From contig CAWLAN010000014.1 of the NCBI GenBank assembly GCA_963854815.1, positions 1 to 29,439 of the forward strand: a stretch of DNA of 29,439 nucleotides. Direction: 5' to 3'. Positions 16,269-23,402 of the stretch are shown in pieces. Within the stretch, counting starts at the first letter, position 1, and every line of letters begins with the position of its first letter. The notes under the pieces are model-generated. The model saw only the letters and a program-made list of their open reading frames with translations, had not been told where the DNA came from and did not search any database. The translations under genes and the position numbers were made by a program. Source of the stretch: UBA1146 sp963854815 (GTDB taxonomy: Bacteria > Planctomycetota > UBA8108 > UBA1146).

Positions 16269-16696
16269 GTGTATGGGTTGGTATTGATCCTGGAGAAAAA
16301 CGGATCGGTTGTGCCCGTGGCGATTCGTTGGGAGTTCTAGCAACGCCCAGGGGAGTCCTCGGGAGTCGTGATGAACTTGTTCACTGGTTGAGCGAAACCG
16401 ATGGGGAATTTCAAATCGCAGGCGTCGTCGTCGGGATGCCTCGAAACATGGATGGCTCATTTGGTCCGATGGCAATTCGCTCGCTGGTACTGGTTCGCTG
16501 GCTGCGGGAACAGGTGGATTTCCCGGTCTATCTCTGGGATGAACGTCTGACCTCCGTTCATGCTGAGGGAGTGGCAAAAAATCGAGGCCTCGATGAGAAA
16601 GCGGCGGCAATCTTGTTGCAGTCGTTTCTGGACGCGGGGACACCGGAGGCGCCAGATCCTCCGGGACTGATCGAGGCTGCGGAGGCGGAAATTTGA
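16265..16696 (+). CDS. ruvX: YqgF/RuvX, putative pre-16S rRNA nuclease
   Basis: RuvX/YqgF has an RNase H-like fold and matures the 5' end of 16S rRNA; it was formerly annotated as a Holliday junction resolvase. The 143-residue product keeps the motifs GIDPGEKRIGCA (first catalytic Asp at residue 8), VVGMPRNMDGSFG, YLWDERLTS and the final LDEKAAAILLQSFLD. The start is a TTG at 16265 placed 6 nt after AGGAGG (16253-16258) and overlapping the manC stop (TTGA). It closes the overlapping gene run that begins with rny. Confidence 0.94.
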   Translation: MSVWVGIDPGEKRIGCARGDSLGVLATPRGVLGSRDELVHWLSETDGEFQIAGVVVGMPRNMDGSFGPMAIRSLVLVRWLREQVDFPVYLWDERLTSVHAEGVAKNRGLDEKAAAILLQSFLDAGTPEAPDPPGLIEAAEAEI

Positions 16697-16846
16697 CGAT
16701 TATTTGGACCATTTCGGCTACAAGGGTCACATTGTCTTGCCCTCTGGTGCTGCCAAGGTAGCATCCATCGCTTGGATTGGTGGGGCCGAGTGACGAGGAG
16801 TGTTTCCCGTCGGGAGTACCATCAAGAGACAGGGTTTCAAGTACTC

Positions 16847-17116
16847 ATGAGCATCACTGCCCAGCGCAAGACCGAGTTGATCGAGCAGTTTCGTACCTCC
16901 GACAGCGACAAAGGATCGGTTCAGGTCCAGGTCGCGATCCTCACCGAGAGGATCCGGAACATCACGAAACATCTTCTCATTATGAAGAAGGATTACGCGG
17001 GTCGTCGCGGTCTCCTCGTGCTGGTCGGCAAGAGGACACGGCTTCTCCGATACCTGCAACGCCAGGATCGCTCCGAGTATCTCAGGTTGATCGATGTCCT
17101 GGGGCTGCGTCGCTAG
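16847..17116 (+). CDS. rpsO: 30S ribosomal protein S15
   Basis: S15 binds 16S rRNA early in assembly of the 30S platform. The 89-residue product is exactly the standard length and contains the family signature (SVQVQVAILTERIRNITKHL, then KDYAGRRGLLVLVGKRTRLL and YLQRQDRSEYLRLIDVLGLR). The ATG at 16847 gives the canonical start MSITAQRKTELI; the frame is open upstream to 16772 but that part is not S15. The Shine-Dalgarno is weak, which may reflect the autogenous translational control known for S15. It stands before pnp, as in many bacteria. Confidence 0.98.
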   Translation: MSITAQRKTELIEQFRTSDSDKGSVQVQVAILTERIRNITKHLLIMKKDYAGRRGLLVLVGKRTRLLRYLQRQDRSEYLRLIDVLGLRR

Positions 17117-17162
17117 CTGCATGGTCATGTCGATCTTCGAGACGGTCTCCTTTGCGAGATCC

Positions 17163-17218
17163 CGGGGTATTCCCCGATGTGGCTCTGCTCTCACTCAAAT
17201 CGAGAAGTTGTCTTCTCG
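17163..17218 (+). terminator. two small hairpins after rpsO, possible attenuator
   Basis: CGGGG (17163-17167) pairs with CCCCG (17172-17176), and CGAGAAG (17201-17207) pairs with CTTCTCG (17212-17218) around TTGT. The second is followed by pyrimidine-rich GTGGCCTTCCTTTCC, not a true T tract. It may be a leaky terminator or an RNA processing site between rpsO and pnp. Confidence 0.4.
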
Positions 17219-17282
17219 TGGCCTTCCTTTCCAAGTGAACACCAAATCAGAAGTAATTTTAGAGTAAGAGAAACAAGTTTAA

Positions 17283-17320
17283 GGCGCATGGGCGCCACGA
17301 CAGCCAACGCTGTCAGGAGG
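17283..17320 (+). promoter_or_regulatory. pnp leader: tandem hairpins abutting the Shine-Dalgarno
   Basis: GGCGC/GCGCC (17283-17296) and GACAGC-CAAC-GCTGTC (17299-17314) form two hairpins; the second ends at the base before AGGAGG (17315-17320). An A/T-rich, unstructured stretch (about 17230-17280) precedes them. The layout resembles the structured pnp leader of enterobacteria, which RNase III and PNPase use for autoregulation. Function here is inferred from position. Confidence 0.5.
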
Positions 17321-17324
17321 ACAG

Positions 17325-19547
17325 ATGAAACATGTCGTTTCACGTGAGATCGGCGGGCGAACCCTCACGATCGAGACAGGAGAAATAGCAAAACAGGCTG
17401 CTGGAGCCACGATAGTCAGATGTGGTGATTGCGCAGTTTTGTGCGCGGTAACCTGGGGAGAACCTCGGTGGGCAGGGGACTTTTTTCCGCTGACCGTGGA
17501 CTACCGGGAAAACAACTACGCTGCAGGGAAAATCCCAGGTGGATTTTTCAAGCGGGAAGGCAGACCGACAACCAAGGAGATTCTGACCTCTCGTTGCATC
17601 GACCGTCCAGTCAGGCCGCTCTTTCCCGACGGGTACATGAAGGACGTCTCCGTTGCAGCTGCGGTGCTGTCCGCGGATCGAGTGAACGATCCGGATATCC
17701 TCGCCATGATCGCTGCATCGGCAGCGCTCTCCATCTCCGAATTACCATTCCAGGGTCCCATCGGGGCCGTCAGGATCGGACGGGTCGATGGTGAACTGGT
17801 CGTAAATCCTGACCACGAACAGCGTGATAAGGGCGACATCGATCTCGTCGTCGCCAGCACTGCAGATGCGATCGTCATGGTCGAGGCTGGCGCCAAGGAG
17901 GTTCCCGAGTCCGACATCATTGACGCGCTCGAGATGGCCCACGAAGTGAACTGCCAAGTGGTTGATATGATCGATGAGTTCACAAAACTTGCCGGAAAAA
18001 CCAAAGTTGAATTTGTCCCACCCGAAGTTGACGAGCAACTGAAGTCAAAAGTTCATTCGATGGCCTACGACAAGCTTCGGCAGGTGATTCGCACAGAAGG
18101 AAAGATGAGTCGTAAGGCCGCGATGGATACGGTTTGCGACCAAGTTGTCGAGCAACTTTGTCCTGAAGATGAAGTCGAGGCCGGTACCTGTCCCGATCCC
18201 AAAGATGTCAAGAGTATGCTTTCGGGTGTCAAGAAAGAGGTCGAAAGAAATCTGATCATCCAGGATCAGATTCGTAGTGACGGACGTGGTTTTACCGATA
18301 TACGTGATATCGATACCCAGTTGCAGTTTCTTCCCAGAACCCATGGTTCTGCTGTGTTTACACGTGGAGAAACACAGGCAATTGTCACGGCCACGCTCGG
18401 AACTTCCTTCGATGAGCAAAGAATCGATGGCCTCATCGACGAAAAGCGTGAGCATTTCATGCTCCACTACAACTTCCCTGGATATTGCGTCGGAGAATCC
18501 TGGCCCAATCGAGGTCCGAAGAGGCGTGAAATTGGGCACGGTGTTCTTGCGGAACGGTCCATCAAGCCGGTCCTGCCTGATCACGATGATTTCCCCTACA
18601 CGATACGCGTAGTCAGTGATATCACCGAATCGAACGGTTCTTCCTCGATGGCAAGTGTCTGTGGTGGAGTCCTCGCACTGATGGATGCGGGTGTCCCTTT
18701 GTTGCGACCGGTTGCGGGGATCGCCATGGGGTTGATCGAAGACGGCAACAATCACTACATCCTGTCCGATATCCTGGGGAGTGAAGATCATAACGGTGAC
18801 ATGGATTTCAAAGTCGCCGGTTCCCAGAAGGGGATTACTGCACTCCAGATGGATGTGAAAATCTCTGGACTGAGTCGGGATTTGATGAAGAAAGCCCTCG
18901 AGCAAGCACGCGAGGGAAGACTTTATATCCTCAGAGAAATGCTCAAGAAACTGGATCGGCCGCGGTCTGAAGTTTCCCCACTGGCTCCGAAGATCATGCG
19001 AATAAAGATCGATCCGGAAAAGATCGGACTTGTGATCGGCCCCGGTGGAAAAGTCATCAAGGGGATCCAGGAGGCAACAGGGGCAACCATCGAGATCGAG
19101 GACTCGGGCACTATCACCATCTGGGGTAAGGACCAGGAAAGTGCTCAGGCAGCGCGTGAGCAAGTCGAGATGATTACCCAGGACGTTGAGGTTGGCGCTA
19201 CTTACGACGGCAAGGTTGTTTCCGTCAAAGATTTCGGGTGTTTCGTCGAAGTTCTTCCCGGGCAGGAAGGACTCGTTCATGTGTCCGAACTATCCGGTGA
19301 TTTCGTCGATGACGTTTCTTCTGTCGTCAAAAGGGGAGACGCGTTGCGGGTCAAGGTTCTCGAGAGCGATCCTCAGGGTCGTTTACGCCTCTCTCACAAG
19401 GCCGTCCTCATCGACGAGGGTAAACTTCAACCTGCCGGTGGACCCGATGAAGATCGAGGTTCGCGTGGTGGTGGTCGTGACAGAGATCGTGACCGGCGTG
19501 GTGGTGGTTCTCGAGATCGCGGCGGAGACCGTGGTCCTCGTCGCTAA
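17325..19547 (+). CDS. pnp: polyribonucleotide nucleotidyltransferase (PNPase)
   Basis: PNPase degrades RNA from the 3' end using phosphate. The 740-residue protein has both RNase PH-like domains (N-terminal ENNYAAGKIPGGFFKREGRP and TSRCIDRPVRPLFP; C-terminal RSDGRGFTDIR, FTRGETQAIVTATLG and DILGSEDHNGDMDFKVAG with the catalytic Asp). An all-alpha linker, a KH domain (IGLVIGPGGKVIKGIQEATG) and an S1 domain (VGATYDGKVVSVKDFGCFVE, GLVHVSEL) follow. The last 35 or so residues form an unusual Arg/Gly/Asp-rich tail beyond the S1 domain. Start ATG follows AGGAGG by 4 nt. The gene follows rpsO and ends before an intrinsic terminator. Confidence 0.98.
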   Translation: MKHVVSREIGGRTLTIETGEIAKQAAGATIVRCGDCAVLCAVTWGEPRWAGDFFPLTVDYRENNYAAGKIPGGFFKREGRPTTKEILTSRCIDRPVRPLFPDGYMKDVSVAAAVLSADRVNDPDILAMIAASAALSISELPFQGPIGAVRIGRVDGELVVNPDHEQRDKGDIDLVVASTADAIVMVEAGAKEVPESDIIDALEMAHEVNCQVVDMIDEFTKLAGKTKVEFVPPEVDEQLKSKVHSMAYDKLRQVIRTEGKMSRKAAMDTVCDQVVEQLCPEDEVEAGTCPDPKDVKSMLSGVKKEVERNLIIQDQIRSDGRGFTDIRDIDTQLQFLPRTHGSAVFTRGETQAIVTATLGTSFDEQRIDGLIDEKREHFMLHYNFPGYCVGESWPNRGPKRREIGHGVLAERSIKPVLPDHDDFPYTIRVVSDITESNGSSSMASVCGGVLALMDAGVPLLRPVAGIAMGLIEDGNNHYILSDILGSEDHNGDMDFKVAGSQKGITALQMDVKISGLSRDLMKKALEQAREGRLYILREMLKKLDRPRSEVSPLAPKIMRIKIDPEKIGLVIGPGGKVIKGIQEATGATIEIEDSGTITIWGKDQESAQAAREQVEMITQDVEVGATYDGKVVSVKDFGCFVEVLPGQEGLVHVSELSGDFVDDVSSVVKRGDALRVKVLESDPQGRLRLSHKAVLIDEGKLQPAGGPDEDRGSRGGGRDRDRDRRGGGSRDRGGDRGPRR

Positions 19548-19559
19548 TTAGCCTCATGA

Positions 19560-19592
19560 GAGGTTCGATCCTTGACGGGTCGAACCTCTTTT
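19560..19592 (+). terminator. intrinsic terminator after pnp
   Basis: A 12-bp stem with one G-T wobble (19560-19571 paired with 19577-19588), loop TTGAC, is followed by TTTT (19589-19592). It lies 12 bp after the pnp stop and just before the Shine-Dalgarno of the amidohydrolase gene, so the latter probably depends on read-through or an unseen promoter. Confidence 0.85.
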
Positions 19593-19608
19593 CAAGCCAG
19601 GAGGACCT

Positions 19609-21123
19609 GTGGGTGCCTGGTTACTGACTGGTGTCAAGAGGTACCCGGGCGACTCTCGTCGGAGATTCGATCTGCGTATCGACGACGACCGGATCACCTG
19701 CTGGTCTGTCGCTGGCGAAGGCGATCGCAGATCGGCAAACGTGCTCGATCTCGATGATTGCTGGGTGTTGCCAGGTTTTGTCGATAGCCATCTTCACCTT
19801 CTCTATTCGCTGGAGCATCTGCAACAGTGCAAGTTGGAAGGGCTCTCGCTCGATTCTGTAGCAACATCGATTGCTAGCGCCCAGCCCGGTCCACGAATCG
19901 GCCACGGCTGGAAAGACCCGCTCCCCGCATTGATGGATCCTGATCCACGAAGGTTTCTTGACTCGATCACCTGTGACGATCCGGTGTTTTTATGGAATTC
20001 GGATCATCATCGGGCGTTGGTCAATTCTGAAGCTCTCAGGATTGCAGGAGTTGAAATCGAATCACATCAGGGAATCGTTGTGGAAGAGGCCGCTGAACAC
20101 ATCTGGTCGATGATTCCCAGGAATAGCGGTGGAGATGCAACGGGTGCTGCTCGATGGTTACTCGAACACGGAATCACCGCAGCCACGACATTTGATCGCG
20201 CCGACTCGATCCGGATCCTCAGCGAGGCCAGTTCAGACGGACAACTGGGTGTCAGAATCCGTCACGGATTGCCTGAAGACGACTTTCTTTGTGCGATCGA
20301 TTGCGGAGAGACCTGTCTGCCGGTTGGTACTCGGGAGGATCCTTTTGCGATGCCCTGGGTCAAAATTTTCCTCGACGGGACTCTTGGATCGAGAACAGCG
20401 TGGCTGAAATCTGATTATTCAGATGACCCGGGCAATCGCGGTGTGGTCCGAAAAAGCGGTGAGGATCTGGATCGTATCGTCCTTCTGGCGGCGCAACATG
20501 GCTGGGCAGTCGCCATTCACGCCATCGGAGATGCTGCAGTCGAGGAAGCAAACAGAGCCATCTCCATCGTTCGTTCGAACCGGAAGATCGATCTTCCCGA
20601 CCGGATCGAGCATTGCCAACTGGTCGATCCTGGTGCTCTGGAAGCAATTCGATCCACAGGAGCCATCGCTTCACTTCAGCCTTGTCACCTGTACCAAGAT
20701 CGACAGATTCTCGATCAGAGATGGGGCAGCCGGGCCAGCCATGCATTTGCCCTCCGTAGCATCGATGCTGCAGGAATTCCGGTTGTTCTGGGGACAGATT
20801 CTCCCATCGAGAGCGCTGATCCATGGAGTGATATCGATGCTGCAGTCCATCGACTCGATCGCGACAGGAAGGGAACCTGTTACGGCCCACAGGAACGCGT
20901 CGGATTCGAATGCGCCTTCAACTGGTGTACAGCGGGTGCCGCGAAAGCGAACTTTCTGCCCCAAGATTGGGGCACACTCGAACCGGGAACAGCAGCAGAC
21001 CTACAGATTCTGGCGGTCGAGAGCCCCGAACAGGTCCATTGCCTCTCAGATGCAAACTTGATGGATGTCTACAGCATGGGTAGTTGGCGCCTGGGACGCT
21101 TCGGAGTACTCGATGAGGGCTGA
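19609..21123 (+). CDS. YtcJ-like metal-dependent amidohydrolase
   Basis: This is a 504-residue member of the amidohydrolase superfamily (amidohydrolase 3/YtcJ group), which hydrolyses C-N bonds of amides, cyclic amides or related compounds. It has the beta-strand metal site GFVDSHLHL (His61, His63), VKIFLDGTLGSRTA, VAIHAIGDAAVEEANRA, RIEHCQLVDP and VVLGTDSPIESADP with the catalytic Asp, plus the terminal GTLEPGTAADLQIL typical of the family. The substrate cannot be told from sequence. The start is a GTG at 19609, 4 nt after AGGAGG (19599-19604). It overlaps the dipeptidase gene by 11 bp, suggesting a joint role in peptide or amino-acid derivative breakdown. Confidence 0.85.
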   Translation: MGAWLLTGVKRYPGDSRRRFDLRIDDDRITCWSVAGEGDRRSANVLDLDDCWVLPGFVDSHLHLLYSLEHLQQCKLEGLSLDSVATSIASAQPGPRIGHGWKDPLPALMDPDPRRFLDSITCDDPVFLWNSDHHRALVNSEALRIAGVEIESHQGIVVEEAAEHIWSMIPRNSGGDATGAARWLLEHGITAATTFDRADSIRILSEASSDGQLGVRIRHGLPEDDFLCAIDCGETCLPVGTREDPFAMPWVKIFLDGTLGSRTAWLKSDYSDDPGNRGVVRKSGEDLDRIVLLAAQHGWAVAIHAIGDAAVEEANRAISIVRSNRKIDLPDRIEHCQLVDPGALEAIRSTGAIASLQPCHLYQDRQILDQRWGSRASHAFALRSIDAAGIPVVLGTDSPIESADPWSDIDAAVHRLDRDRKGTCYGPQERVGFECAFNWCTAGAAKANFLPQDWGTLEPGTAADLQILAVESPEQVHCLSDANLMDVYSMGSWRLGRFGVLDEG

Positions 21124-22054
21124 TCTGCACGTCGATACCCTCTGGAGACTGGAGGAAAAGGGGGGCGGACTCACTCCGTTTCGTGACGATCTCCAAATAG
21201 ATGCAAAACGTTGTCTGGCAGGTGACGTTCGTCTGCTGTGCACCGCCATTTTCACCGAAGATCAAAGAAAGGATCCCTGGGACCACTGCTGCAGATTACT
21301 CGATGTCATGCAGAGGATATCCGACGATCCTGGCGAGCCTTTTCGGAGCGTCACCAGTCCTGCCGAGCTAGCAGATCTCGATCCGGGAATCACGGGCATG
21401 CTGGCGACGATAGAAAATGCTCGTTGTCTCGAGGGAGACCTGTCTCGTCTCGATGAGTTGCATCATCGGGGTGTTCGCATGCTCGGATTGACATGGAATG
21501 GCCAGAACGAACTTGGACAGGGTGTTCTCTCCGATCAACGGCAGGGTCTCACAAGGTTTGGTAAGGCAGCTGTAGAGAGAGCGGCTCGACTGGGCTGGGC
21601 CATCGACATCTCGCACCTCAATCGAGAGGGCGTTGTGGATGTTTGTGATTCAGGGGCCCCGGTGCTGGCCACACATTCCAACGCGCGTGCCATTCATGAT
21701 CATCCCAGAAATCTTTCCGACGAGATCCTCAGACATCTGGCCGAGGTCGGAGGTTTGGTCGGGGTCAATGTCTTTCCACCGTTTCTGGCACCTCCCGAAG
21801 AAACGGCGACTCTCGATACGGTGGTTCGTCATGTCATTCATCTGATGGAGTTTCTCGGCAAGGGACATGTTGCCCTGGGTACTGATCTCGATGGCATTTC
21901 GAAAACTGCCCAGGGATTTCGTGATCATCGAGATCTGGATGTTCTTGCCAGCGCTCTCGGGGATGGAGGGCTGGAGCCACAGGTTGTCTCTTCGGTGCTC
22001 GGGGATGGGTTTATTCACTGGTGGAGTGGCTGGAGTGAGCCGCTCGAATCATGA
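21113..22054 (+). CDS. membrane dipeptidase-family (M19) peptidase
   Basis: M19 (renal dipeptidase family) enzymes are zinc hydrolases that split dipeptides, including some with D-amino acids. The 313-residue product has the metal motif DLHVD (His5, Asp7), the bridging Glu in ATIENARCLEG, His in DISHLNREG and THSNARAIHDHPRNLSDE, and GTDLDGI near the C-terminus. No signal peptide is seen, so it is probably cytoplasmic. The ATG at 21113 starts directly before the HxD motif and overlaps the amidohydrolase gene. The stop overlaps the stop of a convergent gene by 6 bp. Dipeptide substrates are probable but not proven. Confidence 0.87.
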   Translation: MRADLHVDTLWRLEEKGGGLTPFRDDLQIDAKRCLAGDVRLLCTAIFTEDQRKDPWDHCCRLLDVMQRISDDPGEPFRSVTSPAELADLDPGITGMLATIENARCLEGDLSRLDELHHRGVRMLGLTWNGQNELGQGVLSDQRQGLTRFGKAAVERAARLGWAIDISHLNREGVVDVCDSGAPVLATHSNARAIHDHPRNLSDEILRHLAEVGGLVGVNVFPPFLAPPEETATLDTVVRHVIHLMEFLGKGHVALGTDLDGISKTAQGFRDHRDLDVLASALGDGGLEPQVVSSVLGDGFIHWWSGWSEPLES

Positions 22055-23302
22055 GGCATCACTTGCGGCAGAATCTCCATCCTGGGTGGGGATCATTCGA
22101 TGGATCTGATCGAGAAAAGCGCGGCCGCTGTTTCGGTCCATCGGGCTCCATCTGCCCCTGGCAATACGGGACAAGATAGCCTCGTTGCTGTAGATGGCGC
22201 TCGTTATATGGCGTCCGTTGACGGTGAAGATATGGATTCGCCCCTGGCGTCCCCGGATCACGACGGTCGATTCCTTGCGGTCGTGGAATAGATCCTCGAT
22301 ATCACAGGCGAGAAGATCGGAGATCGCCGCAGAAGTGGGCCGATCAGGATTGTAGGACCTTTCCTGGGCATGTTGTGTTCTTCGTTCTGATCTCCTGCGA
22401 AGAGTCTTCAGATGAGATCTGGACTCGATCAGGAGTTCCACTACCAGTTCCCTCGAGGCCTGGAGAGAAGACCTCTTGCCCGTCTGTGACAGCCCACTTA
22501 GTTGTTGTTGCAGGTCATTCAAGGAGGCTCTGAGAGAAGAGATCCAGTTGTACAGGATGGAACTTGTGCCGGTTCCAACGAGGGTTGCCAGATGATGGGG
22601 AGCAGGAACGTTCGAGATCAAGTTCAGTGAATATCTTGGAACATTGCGCCCTGCACGCGATTCGAGAATGAGGGCTGTGATCGCGAGTAGATCTGGATCG
22701 GAATCCGGCATCGGAAGCGGGAATCCTCCTGAAAGAAGGGCTCCGACCGGGTGAGCGAATAGCGAATCATTGAGGTACTCCGGTAGAATATCTCCGAGCA
22801 AGTTATCCTCGCTGCGCCAGATGATCACGGGGCCCGGCGTTTCTCCATAAAGGTAGTCGATCTGTTCATCCTTGTCCTCGATGAGGATCGAAGTGAGATT
22901 TTTCCAGATGGGTACACCTGTTGGGGACCAGCCGGTGAGGACGCTGTGATGATCGGGGGGCATCGAGTGCTCGCAAATGGCCGCGTTGCACCAGTAACAC
23001 GGTGCGTGTCCTGATCGATGTCCCAGTGCTTCCGTTTCACCCTGAATCCGTAGCGAGTCAACCTGGGCCAGTAGAGACCGGGCGAAATTTCTTGAATCAG
23101 TGATCTCGTCTCGGTCCAGTCGAATCGGAACACGTAGATTCAACTCGATCTCGTCTGGCAGTCCATCGAGGGTCTCAGTATTTTCACGCGTCAAGAGAGC
23201 CTTCACCAGACCGACTAGCCGACGATGGATGGATTCAGCAGCGCGAGATCGAAAAGGTTGGCGCCTCTTATTTTGTTCCTTGTCCTGGCCTGCTGGGGTC
23301 AT
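22049..23302 (-). CDS. protein of unknown function with a CxxC-x4-CxH motif
   Basis: I do not recognise a named family. The 417-residue soluble protein has a basic N-terminus (KRRQPFRSR) and a Cys/His cluster APCYWCNAAICEHSMPPDHH (Cys102, Cys105, Cys110, His112), which could bind zinc. The cluster is followed by VLTGWSPTGVPIWKNL. A helical middle section (about 250-310) with LRRRSERR and a compact C-terminal segment TVVIRGRQGRIHIFTVNGRH and SNEAILSRIARGRWSP complete it. It looks like a conserved protein seen in planctomycetes, by memory only. The preferred start is the ATG at 23302 with AGGAG 9 nt upstream; TTG at 23311 is too close to that site. It ends tail to tail with the dipeptidase gene, overlapping by 6 bp. 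Confidence 0.75.
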   Translation of the reverse strand: MTPAGQDKEQNKRRQPFRSRAAESIHRRLVGLVKALLTRENTETLDGLPDEIELNLRVPIRLDRDEITDSRNFARSLLAQVDSLRIQGETEALGHRSGHAPCYWCNAAICEHSMPPDHHSVLTGWSPTGVPIWKNLTSILIEDKDEQIDYLYGETPGPVIIWRSEDNLLGDILPEYLNDSLFAHPVGALLSGGFPLPMPDSDPDLLAITALILESRAGRNVPRYSLNLISNVPAPHHLATLVGTGTSSILYNWISSLRASLNDLQQQLSGLSQTGKRSSLQASRELVVELLIESRSHLKTLRRRSERRTQHAQERSYNPDRPTSAAISDLLACDIEDLFHDRKESTVVIRGRQGRIHIFTVNGRHITSAIYSNEAILSRIARGRWSPMDRNSGRAFLDQIHRMIPTQDGDSAASDAS

Positions 23303-23353
23303 GATGTTCAACTCCTGCTATGATCGTAGTGCAAAGGGTGTTCCGCGTCAGCC

Positions 23354-23382
23354 TTGAGATTTTGTAACACTCCCACTAGGCT
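23354..23382 (+). promoter_or_regulatory. possible promoter of the carboxypeptidase gene
   Basis: TTGAGA (23354-23359) and TAGGCT (23377-23382) are spaced by 17 bp. The -35 is good, the -10 only three of six. It lies 20 bp before the start codon, so the leader would be very short. Confidence 0.3.
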
Positions 23383-23402
23383 GATCGCAGGAGGGGATGG
23401 TC

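Noticed and set aside
18045..19280. A 411-codon minus-strand frame inside pnp
   Set aside because: It lies wholly opposite conserved PNPase sequence and shows no domain; long shadow frames are expected from this codon use.
19435..19547. Tandem-repeat-like GGTGGTGGTCGTGA units
   Set aside because: They encode the Arg/Gly/Asp tail of PNPase and are explained by it; not a separate repeat element.
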